Part shown: piece by piece, positions 1 to 11,756 of the stretch | Layout of the letters: each line of letters opens with the position of its first letter | Position numbering within the stretch: position 1 is the stretch's first letter | Assembly (NCBI GenBank): GCA_019426215.1 | Contig: CM033396.1 | Span: 31,167,154-31,231,153, forward strand | Reading direction: 5' to 3' | DNA from: Buddleja alternifolia | Taxonomy: Eukaryota > Streptophyta > Magnoliopsida > Lamiales > Scrophulariaceae | Length of the DNA stretch: 64,000 nucleotides | Notes under the pieces: generated by a model | Told to the model about the DNA's origin: nothing | Seen by the model: only the letters and a program-made list of their open reading frames with translations | Databases searched by the model: none | Program-made: the position numbers and the translations under genes

Positions 1-1287
1 TTGGATTTGTTGGATTGGTTGTTGCGGTTTGCACGAAATATGTGCACAGCTCTATAGAAAAATATAAAAAAACAAGAAATTATGTGAAATAAATACAATT
101 TAAAAAAATATTAAATATAATGGATACATTGATTGAATGAAAAACTTACTGATTGAATTTTAGTATCATATCATCTCGGTATTGCGGCTCACCATGCACA
201 GAATCCAGATAGTAAACAATCTCTTTAAATGGATTAATTGCAAGCAACAAGCAATGACCCCTACAAAGCATTCAAAAGATAAGTTGAAAAATTGTTTTGC
301 GTAGCTAGTTTTACAAATTAAAGTCGAGTCTTTAGTAGCTCACCCGGTGTTGTAAGGTGCAAGAAATAACTTATTCTGTTGTGCACTCTGCATCATAGCA
401 CGTGCTATGTACTGCACTTGTTGAACTGACGAGTCTTTTTGAGCAGCTATGGAATGTGGGCTAAGGAATCCAAAACTTGCTTCTTTCCCTTCGGGGATCA
501 CGTAGTTAAACCACAAACACCTAAATTGAGCATAAAAAATGAATTTCGAGTAACGAAAATAATCGTAGTTTAGATGTAATAAAATAATTAAAAAACTTAC
601 TTTATGTACGCAGTAATGATAGAGGCTCCTATCTCTTTTCTACACAGAAGGTGACAGATCTCCTCCTTTCCAATGAACTCTGTGAATGAAAAATTCATAA
701 TGGCTTCGTCCATGTATATATTGATCTGGGCACCAATCTTCATCATCTTCGTGTACTTTCCCAGAAATACAAGGTCATTAGGGAGTCCATCTAGTTGAAG
801 ATCTGCACATATGTCTACTTCACCTGCAGGCTCGGCCACTTGAGATTTTCCTTTGACAGCTAACCGCTTCGACGTCCCTGACTTACGGTTTCCAGATGAT
901 TTGGACTGTTTAAGCAAGAAAATAAAACATAAATGTTACACACCAAAGTATACTTAGTAACCTCAAACAAATTGTTATAATTTATTAATGACTAGCTATT
1001 AATTACATACCGGTGCAGCAGTGACAATGACAAGACTCGCTGGCCAAGCAACAAAGGTACCCAGAGCATGAGAAATGGAGAATATTTCATCATTAAGAGG
1101 GACGGGCAGGAGTGTATTAGCCTCAACTGCAGTGTCAATGCGCACTTTCACATTTTTGGTGGCTAATTGACAGTTGTGAAGTGTTCTATCAGTCTCTGAT
1201 AGATTGTATAGCTGTCCTTTAGCCACCACACGATATGATGGAGATGAAAGTGCTAATTGACATGGAGTGATACCCTACACACACACG

Positions 1288-1319
<32 letters not shown>

Positions 1320-2837
1320 ACATTATATTAGAAAGTTTTGTATGATTTACAGAAATAGAGAGTCGCAAGTTGTATGATTAATAAACAAGTTCAAATTTTT
1401 ACCTCAGGAAGCATCTTATAACCTGGTTCTGGGCTGCTATATCTTTCAAAGAAATCACGTCATCTTCATGTGGCTGACGCGAGTTAGGGGCTTCCAAAAC
1501 ATCAATTCGTTGTTGCATGGCAATCATAGTTTCGGAGAGGTTTTTCACTATGTTTCTCAAGTTTTCCACCTCCTTTTCTGAAGCAGGCTTTGGATCCTTA
1601 AAATAGTCTCTTTGTGAGACCCCAAAGCCAACACCCCTAACGCGACCCGGATGCTCTTTCCTTTTAATAGCTTTAGCCAATAGGTCATCTCGACTCGTCT
1701 CATTTCCACTATAGCTAGTGCCCTCTTGTGAAATGCTCTCCTGTAATGATATATTTTTAAAAATTAAAAAAAATAGTGAACCTTGTGCTTTCAATAGTAT
1801 TTCAAAACAAACATAAAACAATTAATAGAGCTAAAATTGCCAATAACTCACCATTTCATTCACCACTCTTCTAACATTTTCGTTATCAATTTGATTTGTC
1901 GCATCGGAACGCGCAACCCTCCACACGAGTGCTCGTGTCACATCTGTACAATCGGATCCCGCATCCCTTCTTTTATTTTTCTATATTTTCATTAAAAAAT
2001 ATATGTATGCATTAACATAGAATTATTATTAAAAAAATTGTAAGGATTCACTGCTAAATGAACTACATACCTCCATTTGCTCCACAATAGCATGTTCAAG
2101 ACTCCCTTTCCGGTAAGGATATTCAAGGTCCTTTGCTCTTTCCTGATTGTCCATACTTATTTTCTGTTTATTACATTATCAAATTATTAGCTAAATATAA
2201 ACGCAATAACCAACAAATGAAACTGTAAATTAAAATGACTAGCTACCTGCCAAGGTTTACCTAAGCGAACCTCTAAAAATGTCGCCCAATCGGCTTGGGA
2301 TATCTCATATTGTGGAGGTGGGTTGACATTAACGTTTCCATCATCATCTCGCAAATACTTTCTGCTTATGTAGCTCCTGAAGTTACGTGCTAGCCTCCCA
2401 GCTTCTGCTAGTACGTACTTTTGTTGATTTTCGTCAATATCAAACGCCAACTACAAAAACAAACAATAAAGTATATATAAAATTATAATTTAGAGAATAT
2501 GATAATAAATTAACACTTACAAATATGATAATATCCAAATTACCTTCATCTCATCCCAAATGTTTTTTTTTGTTGCTGACGGGACTTTGCGCCAATTACT
2601 CATGGCAATCGACACCTTCTGCCGAACCTGCACGCCCATATACCCAACAAATATTGATTTGTTGGGGTTAACTGGCTGACCTCTGTCATTCCAGCCGACA
2701 GGTAGCCTTATGCCTTTACTTCTGGCATTGATAACTTTTTTCATAGCCGTGACACCTCTCCGTATCTCCTTCTCATGACCGCTATCTGATCCATATACAT
2801 CATCGTCGGGAAAACTACCATCAGGATTTGAAGCCAT
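1..2837 (-). CDS. CACTA second gene: Ptta/En/Spm transposase - DUF8039-like - Ulp1 protease (partial)
   Basis: Ten exons can be read on the minus strand, all in phase: 2837-2544, 2450-2247, 2163-2071, 1980-1852, 1740-1423, 1274-1011, 905-601, 520-344, 260-150 and 51-1. Internal introns have GT and AG ends. The start is ATG at 2837 (MASNPDG...), just after an upstream 3' splice site. The N-terminal half has the transposase_24 pattern (exon with DWATFLEVRLGKPWQ, then GRVRGVGFGV) and a short coiled coil in the fifth exon. The exon at 1274-1011 (PCQLALSS to GTFVAWPASLVIV) resembles DUF8039. The last exons read like a Ulp1/C48 SUMO protease, with GHCLLLAINPFKEIVYYLDS carrying the expected His and Asp. 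The catalytic Cys would lie off the window. No stop interrupts the chain when the 1423 donor (CAG/GTTATA) is used. The domain fusion is inferred from frame continuity, not from transcripts. Confidence 0.7.
1285..1316. repeat. (AT)n microsatellite in an intron
   Basis: Uninterrupted TA run of about 28 bases inside the intron between the exons at 1740-1423 and 1274-1011 of the CACTA second gene. Confidence 0.9.
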
Positions 2838-3163
2838 CGACCTACAAAAGACAAATAATACAGAAGTTAGATTCATATAAATTTGGCAGATTCATTTGGC
2901 AATAATAATTTTCAAATAGAAGTAATAAATCACAAAATAAACAAAATTATCCTAAACCACAAAATAAACAAAATTTAATCCTCAATTAAACATAATTAAC
3001 CCCCAGCTAAACCAAATTAACCTTAAAATCAATCAACCCCCTATTTCCCTAAAATTTTCCACAAAAATTGGCAAATTTCAAGAATCTAAATTTTCTAGCA
3101 ACTAAGTATAAATATTGAAATAAGTCTATCATACAATTATTTATACAATTCAAATACCTTTCA
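2838..3163. other. Spacer between the two CACTA genes
   Basis: AT-rich sequence between the end of the transposase gene and the start of the second gene. It includes an AG acceptor just upstream of the ATG at 2837, so the second gene probably has a 5' UTR intron. Nothing else is evident. Confidence 0.5.
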
Positions 3164-6100
3164 TCATTTTCTTTTTGTCGTTGACTTAGCAGTCTTTTGC
3201 TTCCCATCGGTACGATCATTTTCTTTAGTACGGCGACGAACTGACGGATTAATCCATATCCCCTCTTGGTGATCTTGTCGCATATACAATTCATCATCAC
3301 TTATATCCAAGTCATCGTCACTATCAATTGATTGTGAATCACCTAATGAGATAGGGTTTTCTCCATCATCTTCACTTTCTTCATAATCACCATCAATACA
3401 TGTATTTTTGTTTGCCAATAAAACAATGGACCACCTCTTATCAATAGGATCGGTAACAAAAAATACTTGTTTAGCTTGTGACGCTAAAATGAAAGGTTTA
3501 TCTTTGTATCCTACCCTTTCAAGGTCTACTCGAGTGAAGCCCATTTCACTATTATCGACACCATGTTTATTGTCAACCCACCTACACCCAAATACAGGCA
3601 CCCGAAACCGACTATAATCAAGTTCCCATATACGTTCAATCACCCCGTAATATGATAAATCGGCATAGATAGGATTATTATCTTTCACACTTGAGATATG
3701 CATTGCTTGAGCTACAAGACTCACACCACTATTCTGCATTGTACTTCGTTCGTCTTGGTCTTTTGTATAGAATGTGCGACCATTTATACGATAACCTGAA
3801 TAACAAAATACTAGTCTGTCCGGACCCATCGACAGTCGTGTCAATTTATCTGAAACTGAAAGATGTGGATTCTCTTTCTGTTTTTCTTCAAAATGCTTTC
3901 GGAACCAATCGATGAAACTTTTATTATGCTCTCTTGAAATCCAACTCTCATTTTTAATTGGATTGAATCTCCTAAGTTGGTTCTTATGCTCTTCAACATA
4001 TGGGTCAACCTCATCGGTGTTGTGGAGCACATATAGGTGTGCCTGATCCCTTTGTGTAATATGAACACTAACTAATTGCTTTCCCATTAATCTAACTCCT
4101 TCTATTCCCCCTCCCACAACATGAGACTTTGGAAGCTCTGCAACATTAGAATCTGTCAGATACTCTGTGCAAAATGTAATGGCTTCATCAACTATGTACC
4201 GTTCAACAATGCAACCTTCCGGTCGACTACGATTTTTCACGTAGCCTTTCAATACCTTCATATAACGCTCAGCCGGATACATAGATCTCATAAAAGCCGA
4301 TCCACATAGTTGAGTCTCTCTAACCAAGTGAATGGGCAAAAAAAGCAGGTCGAAAATACATTTCAAGCTCACACAAAGTGATGACAATTTGTTTTTGAAG
4401 TGCAGGAAATTGTTCAGGATCAAACACCTTGCTCCACATTGCTTTGAAGAAGAAACACAATTTAGTTATCGTGTCTCTCACCTTTTTTGGCAAAATGGCC
4501 CGTATAGCAATTGGTAGCAAATGATCCATGATTACATGACAATCGTGAGTCTTCAAGTGCTTTAGCTTCAAATCCTTCATTCATACAAGACTGCTAATGT
4601 TTGAAGAATACCCTTCTGGAACTTTCACTCCATTAAGAAACTTACATAATGCAATTTTTTCTTTCCTCGCTAGAGTGTGAGCTGCTGGAGGCAAATAAGT
4701 ACGTTTCCCCTTATTTGTTGGTGTCAATTTTCCTCTTATCTTCATTTCAACCAAGTCTAACCGTGCCTTTACGCCATCTTTTGTCTTTCCGGGCACATTT
4801 AGAAGTGTTCCAATGACGCTATCAAATACATTTTTCTCAATATGTATTATATCGAGGAAATGTCTAACATGTAAAAACGTCCAATACGGCAACTCAAAGA
4901 AAATTGACTTTTTTTTCCACCCAGTTTTTGCAAGGCCACATGCAAAAGTCTTTCCAAATTTAACCTCCAAGTCTCTTACATTTTCAAACACTTCTTCACC
5001 AGTTAAGCACTTAGGAGCTTGGCCTTCTTCTATATTCCCATTGAAAGCTTTCTTCCACCGACGATATCGATGGTTCCGATTTAGCCATCTCCGATGCCCT
5101 TGGAATGCATATTTCTGGGAGTGTGTCAATTGATATTGATCTGTACTCTTGACACATATGGGGCATCCACATTGGCCATGTACACCATATCCCTCGATGT
5201 TTGCTCTTGCCGGAAAATCATTGATTGTTCCAAATAACATGACTTTGAGATTAAATTTTTTTTCTCTCAACCCGTCATGTACTTGAACACCGGTGTCCCA
5301 CAACACCTTCAATTCCTCAATTAAAGGAGCCAAGTAGACATCTATATCATTTCCAGGTTGTTTCGGCCCAGAAATGAGTATAGGCATCATTATATGCTCT
5401 CGCTTCATGCATCGCGATAGGGAAAGGTTGTAGATCATCAAAATCACCGGCCATGTACTATGAGAGCTACTTTGCAAGCCATGAGGGTTCATGCCATCTG
5501 TAGCCAATACAAGGAGCAGGTTTCTTGATTCTTCACCAAATTCAGGGAAATCATCATCAATCTTTTTCCATTGAGGAGAATCTGAGGGATGTCGAATCTT
5601 ATCATCTTCAATCCTTTCTTCAAGCCTTCTATCAGCATGCCATGTCAAGTCCTTGGCTAACTCTATACTACTGTACATGCGCTTAAATCATGGTATTATA
5701 GGCAAATACCACATGGTTTTGACAGGCGTAGATCCATTCTTCTTGTACCGTGAGACGCCACATTTTGGACAGGCCTTCAATGATGCATAGTCAATTCTAA
5801 ATAATACGCAATCATTGAGACAGGCATGTATCCTCTCATATCCCATGCCAATTGAAGTTAACATCCGTTTAGCCTCATAAGTACGATTAGGTAAGACATT
5901 ATCCTCAGGTAGCATGTTTTTTAATAAACCAAGCAAGTCTGTGAAACTCTTATCACTCCACCCATTGTTGGCTTTTAACTTGTATAGGTTAAGAACTGCT
6001 TTCAATCTCGTGAATTTACTACCACTATACAGTGGTGTCTTTGAATCACTTGTCAAATTGTCAAACATTTTAGGACAATTTCGCAAATCCTCCTCAATCA

Positions 6101-6425
6101 CATTTGTCATCTCCTCCAAACGATCAGGCTCATAATCATTCATGTTGAAATCGTGTGATGGATATGATGTACCACCCAAATCATCCAACGGGACACTGCT
6201 TTCACCGTGTCTTGTCCAACGTTTTGTAGCTTTTATCAATTCCATTACACACCAAATGATCTTCCAACTCACGTGGACTAATTCTCTTTCCAAAACAACA
6301 ACGTAAACACGGGCAAGTGATCCTAGTTCGATCTGGTGCATGGTCAACGCAAACTTTATGAACTCTTTCACACCTTTCTCATACTGTTCCGACATACGAT
6401 CTGCTAAAATCCAACTTCGATCCAT
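3164..6425 (-). pseudogene. CACTA TNP2-type transposase, broken
   Basis: This is the main CACTA transposase, which in intact elements binds and cuts the transposon ends. Domain order on the minus strand: transposon-associated N-terminal domain with MDRSWI start (6425), a CPKCG zinc motif near 5760, transposase_21 core with LATDGMNPHG (about 5510), then a DUF4218-like part (YPAERYMKVLKGYVKNRSRP) and a DUF4216-like part (VFGCRWVDNKHGV). Three lesions split it. A TGA at 5690-5688 sits where relatives have Arg, so CGA to TGA is likely. A second in-frame TGA is at 4583-4581. A small deletion and frameshift near 4335 removes residues just before the LPIHLVRE segment. The reading frame then runs open to 3164 with a Lys-rich tail. 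No introns are needed. It is therefore unlikely to make active transposase. Confidence 0.85.
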
Positions 6426-6884
6426 TTTGATTCCGAATTAATCAAATTAAACAATTTTAATCATCAGTTGATAGTAAATAATTAAATAATTTTTATTTTA
6501 ATTTATTTCCCATTATTCTAGAAAAAATTCAGCAAGTAACAACGCAAAATTACTACCAAGTTCTCGACTTAATCTTCACCCGGTAGGTTGGTTGAATCAA
6601 CAAAATTCGGATCTACGATCCGCTAAATCCAATTTCAATCTTAATTAATTAAATTAAATAATTTTAACATCAGTTTAGTCAATTATTTAAACTATTTTCA
6701 TTTTATTTATTTCCACGTTATCTAAAAAAAATCGGCAGAGTACCGACGCAAAAATTTCTACCAGTTCTCGACTTAATATCCCCCCAAACTTGCATTACTC
6801 AAAATTCGTATATTTCAACCACACAAAAACCAATATTATAATCTTCCACCCACAACAAACCCAAAATGCCGATCTTACTAACGA

Positions 6885-7145
6885 AAATATTGATCACCAG
6901 TGGATCACATAAAACATCATATTTCAAATATTGATCACCAGTTGGATCAAAAATCACATAAACTAAAAATAAAGCACCATTTATAAAAATATATTGATCA
7001 CCAGTTGAATCACATAAAACATCATATTTCCAACAACTACAAATATTGATCACCAGTCGGATCATATAAATCACATAAAACTATAAATAAAACATCATAT
7101 TTTCTGCAACTAAGTATAAATATAGATCACCAGTTGGATCAATGT
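6885..7145. repeat. Minisatellite in the CACTA 5' leader
   Basis: Five or more degenerate copies of a unit containing ATTGATCACCAGTTGGATCA followed by an ATAAAACATCATATTTC-like stretch. Spacing varies from about 50 to 80 bases. It lies between the transposase start and the microsatellites. Confidence 0.8.
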
Positions 7146-7267
7146 ACCCTAACCACACCAAATAACCACAATTTAATCTCAAATCAAACGGAATTAACAC
7201 CCGACTAACTAAAATTAATACTAAATTCAATCAAATTCCTAGTTCCCTTAAACTTTTTAATAAATAG

Positions 7268-7645
7268 GCAAATTTCAAAAATATATACAAATATATATAC
7301 ATACACCACACATACACAAATATATACATACACCCACATATACACAAATATATACATACACCCACACATACACAAATTATATACATATACACAACCCGCA
7401 TATACACAAATATACGCACAACATACGTAAATATATATACATACACCCATATATACACAAATACACTCACACATACACAAATATATATACACCCACACAT
7501 ACACAAATATATATACATACACCCATATATACACAGATACACGCACACATACACAAATATATATACATATACTCATATATGCATACACCTACATATACAT
7601 ACATCTATACATACTCTATGTGTGCGTGTGTATATATATATATAT
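7268..7645. repeat. TATACACA-type microsatellite
   Basis: About 370 bases of alternating purine-pyrimidine sequence built from ATATACATACACCCACA-like units. Reading frames through it give only low-complexity Tyr/Val/Cys peptides and are not genes. Confidence 0.9.
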
Positions 7646-7734
7646 ATTTATATTTATCTAAAAGAAAATACCAAAACTAAATAGACCACGGCGGCGAAAG
7701 CGGAGGTTGGCGGCGGCGTCTCTCGGCACTATCT

Positions 7735-8092
7735 ATATATATATATAGAGAGAGAAAGAGAGTTAATTTTATATATATAGAGAATATATACATATATATG
7801 CACATATATATATATATATCTAGAAAGAGAAAGAGAGAAAGAGAGAGAGAGAGAGAGATACTACCGGAGTGACGGCGGAGGAGCGGCAACCGGCGGCGCG
7901 AGAGAGAAGTAGATCGAGAGAAACCGAGAGAGAGAGAAGTAGATGTAGAAATAGAGAGAGAAACCGAGAGAGAGAGGTAGATCTAGAGATAGAGAGAGAA
8001 AAAGAGAGGGGCGGCGGACGGTGGTGGTGGTGGTGAGAGAGTTGAGAGAGAGAGTGAGTGAGTGAGTGAGAGTGAGAGAGAGGGGAGGCGGG
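7735..8092. repeat. GA-rich low-complexity tract
   Basis: Long purine-rich stretch of GAGA repeats with short GGCGGC inserts in the CACTA 5' leader. It may hold GAGA-type control sites, but this cannot be told from the sequence. Open frames here encode only Ser/Leu repeats. Confidence 0.85.
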
Positions 8093-8106
8093 TTGTAGAA
8101 AACCCG

Positions 8107-8405
8107 GCCCCTGTGCCAGCGGTTCGGCTGAACCGCTGGCACATGTGCCACAAAGTGCACTTGTGGCAGCGGTTTGGCTGAACCGCTGCCACAAAATACG
8201 CTTATGGCAGCGGTTCGGCCGAACCGCTGCCATAAGTGCACTTTGTGGCAGCAGTTTTGGCCGAACCGCTGTTGCGTTGAAATTTTTTATTTATTTTTTA
8301 TTTTTTCTGACACCTATGACAACATTTTGGCTCGAACCGCTGTCATAGGTCTGAACCGAGTACCCCCTATTACAGCAGTTTTCAAAACCGCTGTCATAGG
8401 TACGC
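8107..8405. repeat. CACTA subterminal inverted-repeat motifs
   Basis: At least four near-perfect palindromes with the core CAGCGGTTCGGC...GAACCGCTG are spaced 40-60 bases apart, near 8117, 8168, 8213 and 8247. Weaker versions occur to 8400 (AACCGCTGTCATAGG). In the En/Spm family, clustered subterminal motifs are binding sites for the TNPA-type protein, so these are the likely sites here. They sit directly inside the 8431 end. Confidence 0.8.
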
Positions 8406-8410
8406 TGTAA

Positions 8411-8431
8411 TAGAACTTTTTTGTGGTTGTG
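8411..8431 (-). repeat. CACTA 5' terminal inverted repeat (degenerate)
   Basis: On the minus strand the end reads CACAACCACAAAAAAGTTC. It keeps the CAC start and the A-rich tail but departs from CACTACAA at positions 4-5. The partner repeat is outside the window. Confidence 0.6.
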
Positions 8432-9856
8432 AAATATCAGGCTGGAAGAAGCTTGAAGAAAAATTCACCACCTTTGGGACTCCAAGAGGCCGACTGCTAC
8501 TCAAGGGGAGGAGAGAGATTTTTTTTTTCTTCTTTCTTTGTTGTCAAGTCAATTGTGAGAGTTAGGGTTTTTTGAACTAAGCAGTTAGGTATATATAAGG
8601 AATGATGGACTTGGATTTAACTAATTCCTTAAGCCCATCCAACTCCTCACTTACATGCATACACACGTCAACCCTCATCCTTATTTAGTTAAGTTGATTT
8701 TCAATTTAGTCCAATTATTAATTAAGTTCAACATATTTTAATCCAATTAAAATATGATACTAATTAATAATCATCTAAATTAAATAATCCAATTTATTAA
8801 TTTTGAATAGGATGACTATAATAAATATATCTCTTATAAAAAAAAGACTATAATAAATATATCTAATATTTATTATTATTATTAATTTATTTTCATTAAT
8901 CCAATTAATCAAATAAATTAATATGTTCATAATAAATACATCTAATTATCTATTATTAATTTATTTTTTATTTACTCCCCCTCAAATAAATTAACTTGCT
9001 CATCAAATAGCAATCCCTAATTTATATATTTGACAATAAAAAAATTTCTTCGCGCAAGTCTTTATGCGCGAACTATAGAGCTCGTTAAGCAGTTCGAGCT
9101 AATTCCTTGAGCGAATATCCGTTAGATCCAACCCCCATAAAATGGTTCTGAGCGGGGGTATTTATAGATAACACCTGGTACAAATGGGGGTTTGGGTATT
9201 AAAATTATATGTTAAACGAGGTGGCACGCAATGGACGTGGATGACTCGTTCGGTTTGGGTTCCGGGTCCCACAGGACCCGACCCTATTCTGTTCCTTTAG
9301 CGCGGACCTAGTCATGAGTTTTCGTGTTTTTGGGCCTCCTTGGCCTAAACTCTTTAATTCACTGACTTGGGCCTTATGACATAGCGTATCGTTTTTACTA
9401 TATCAGATATATATATAAATATATATAAATATATATGTGTGTGTATATTTATATTACCCTAAACCATAAATGACACTACGAGAGAGAGAGAGAGAGAGTT
9501 CTAAATACTCTTTGTTATAGATAGCCTAGAAATTAGAAGATAGGTTGGCGGCGGTATTCCCGAGTCCCTTCAGGCATGCTTGACGTGAGTTGTCTTTTAA
9601 ACTTCTTCTTGTAATTTATGGTAGAGGGGTTTAATGATTTTTTATTTGGGTAACAGTATATTAATTGTGAACATGGAAGGCCCACCTTTATCGACCAATA
9701 TGTATGTAGTTTGAAATAGATATGCGGATAAATTCAAGTGTGACCTTATAGGCTAAGTACATATACATGTATTATGAAGGAATGATTGAGAGCCATAAGT
9801 TAATTCATAAATTTTGAACAGTGTAATGGATAATTCAATTTCTTTTGGATATTAGG
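8432..9856. other. Intergenic sequence without a recognisable gene
   Basis: About 1.4 kb of AT-rich DNA between the CACTA end and the first gypsy LTR. It holds a TATATAAGG box near 8591, a short (GA)n run at 9480-9498 and some AT-rich microsatellite near 9410. No coding frame of note was seen. Its origin is not clear. Confidence 0.6.
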
Positions 9857-10357
9857 TGATGTGGGTTGAAATAGGTCTTTGGGGCAAGCTGGTAGTCTAA
9901 TTTTTAGGGGCCTAAGCCCAATGACATCACGGGTTCAGATCCTTCTAAAAGACATTATATTCAAATCTGCCCAATTGGAGCATTCTATATAAGCAAGCCT
10001 GGATGGAGATCAAGTAGATGATATACTTTCCATATACGGATCTGTGGAGATCATGCCAGCAGATTCACTAATTATACCATAAAGGATATAGCTCGAAATG
10101 GAAGGATCATGATTTATTCCTCATTGTATTATTAGGATAGTTGACTTACCTTTTTTACCTACCGCATCACAAACTTGTATATATATCAACTCCAACCACT
10201 AATGAAAGGATCGAACTCTTTTACCCCGTGGACGTAGATCACATCTTGACTGAACCACGTATATCTTATGTCATTTTTACTATCATTTTCTTGATTTATA
10301 CTATATTCTTATATAATATATCACATATTATTATTGGTGTGCTTCCTACACACATCA
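9857..10357 (+). repeat. 5' LTR of gypsy element 1
   Basis: About 501 bases, beginning TGATGTGGGT and ending ACACATCA. It aligns over its length, with many differences, to the LTR at 15058-15626. The difference in length (501 against 569) and the divergence suggest that the two are 5' LTRs of two separate elements rather than a pair. Confidence 0.8.
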
Positions 10358-10377
10358 ATTGGCGTCGTCTGGGGAAG
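10358..10377 (+). promoter_or_regulatory. Primer-binding site of gypsy element 1
   Basis: ATTGGCGTCGTCTGGGGAAG directly follows the LTR. The same core (TTGGCGTCGTCTG) follows the second LTR at 15627, as expected for a tRNA primer site. The tRNA was not identified. Confidence 0.6.
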
Positions 10378-10466
10378 TTCTGAGCAAAATAAGATATCAG
10401 GTAAATTTATTTTTTTGCAAAAAAATGTTTCTTTCACGTTAACATCTTGTAATTGCAGAGAAAGAT

Positions 10467-11756
10467 ATGTTGGGGGTGAAAAATCTGATCAAAAATGGTG
10501 AAAATGGGAAGAAGGCGATGTTGTCCCCATCTGGGGTAGAACAGGCCACACCTACAATGCCGTCTAACCTGGTGAGGTGACTAGCGGATGACCTGCAAAA
10601 CCCAGGAATGGATAATTTTCCAAGAGAACAAACAGACGGGAAGGAAGTTTCTCCTCAAAGTGTGCTAGATCTGGAGCAATTCATAGGAAAAATAGAAGGT
10701 GTCATTGACAAAGTTGTCAATAAGGTAGTAAATTCTAAACTTGTAGGTGTGCCCAATCTGGCACAAAAAGAGGACATGGCGTCTCCCCTTCCAAGGAAAA
10801 CACCCAAGGTTAGAAATGTGGAGATTGGGGGTAATGGTAACATTATTCCCAATGGCAATTCAAGCAAGATGATGGAACGACCTAAGTACCTAGAGCAAGA
10901 CGGAGGAAAGGGTGACAATATGCTTCCCAAAAAGTGCTTAGCTCCAGAAGGACTCTACATGTGCCGTCTAGACCTGAAAGAGGAGGATCTGGAAGGTTAG
11001 GTCCCCCAACCTAATTTGCGCAAGGAACAACTGCACGAGGAAAAGTCACATCTCCAGATGCAGCACTCACATAATGATATGCCTGGAAAGGACGACTTGC
11101 AGAAGGGACAAGCACGAATCCGCACTAAGCATGATAAGGATCTCAAGAATAATGTTAGTAGTTACGTCTCTGCCCGATCTGGGTGGGTAGATCATGGCAT
11201 GAAAGAAAAACCAAGGGCAAGATTTGAACAAATGGAGGAAATAGCAAGACGGACGGAAGAGCTGAAGCGCAAAGCAACAGGAGGCAGGACCTCGACAGAT
11301 CGAGGCATTCCATTTACAGATGTCATTGCAAATGAGGAGCTTCCAAGAAATTTCAGGGTCCGGTCCATTTCACTCTAAGATGGAACTACGGATCCAGAAG
11401 ACCATTTAAACACTTTTTGAAAGTATGCTTTGCTACACAGGTTCTCTGATGCTATCAAATGCAAGGTGTTCTTGTGTACTTTGGCCAAATCTGCACAGCA
11501 AGGTTCAACCAACTCTCAGCGAGATCTATCGAATCTTTCTCAGAGTTTAGTTCAAAGTTCTTGCACCATTTCGCCAGCAGTAAATGGCACGAGAAAACTC
11601 TTTTTAGTTTATTCAGCATCAAGCAGAGGGAGGACGAGACCCTACGTGCATATGTTAAGCGTTTCAATGCTGCAGCACCGGAGACACTAGTTGGAATATT
11701 AAACCTCAAGGCAAACGCTTTCACTACTGGGTTACAAGAAGGAGACTTTTTCTAGT
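10467..11756 (+). pseudogene. gag of gypsy element 1, broken
   Basis: The capsid-type protein starts at ATG 10467 (MLGVKNLIKNG). Its N-terminal part is charged and poorly conserved. The conserved part runs from about 11300 (FTDVIANEELPRNF) through DAIKCKVFLCTLAKSAQ and the SLFSIKQREDETLRAYVKRF segment to 11752. In-frame stops occur at 10578 (TGA, where element 2 has Arg), 10998 (TAG, where element 2 has Trp), 11376 and near 11418, and a TAG ends the last open stretch at 11753. A frame change lies near 11450. The gene is clearly non-functional. The zinc-knuckle part lies downstream in the duplicated segment. Confidence 0.8.

Larger units (their letters stand above)
1..8431 (-). mobile_element. 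CACTA (En/Spm) DNA transposon, minus strand, 3' part outside window
   Basis: The element reads on the minus strand. Its 5' end is near 8431, where the minus strand begins CACAACCACAAAAAAG, a degenerate form of the CACTACAA terminal inverted repeat. Next come hairpin-rich subterminal repeats, a long repetitive leader, a TNP2-type transposase gene and a second gene with transposase_24, DUF8039-like and Ulp1 protease parts. That gene order is usual for large plant CACTA elements. The 3' inverted repeat is not in the window, so neither full length nor target duplication can be read. The TNP2 gene is broken, so the copy is probably not autonomous, although the second gene looks open over all ten exons seen. 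Confidence 0.85.

Noticed and set aside
1399..1425. Apparent frameshift before the DUF8039-like exon
   Set aside because: Using the upstream donor CAG/GTTATA (exon end 1423) keeps the frame, so no lesion need be assumed.
7205..7588. Open frames of about 100 codons on the minus strand
   Set aside because: They run through the TATACACA microsatellite and encode only Tyr/Val/Cys/Ile repeats.
7677..8241. Several overlapping minus-strand frames with Ser/Leu repeats and His runs
   Set aside because: They arise from the GA tract and the palindromic subterminal repeats of the CACTA end, not from a gene.
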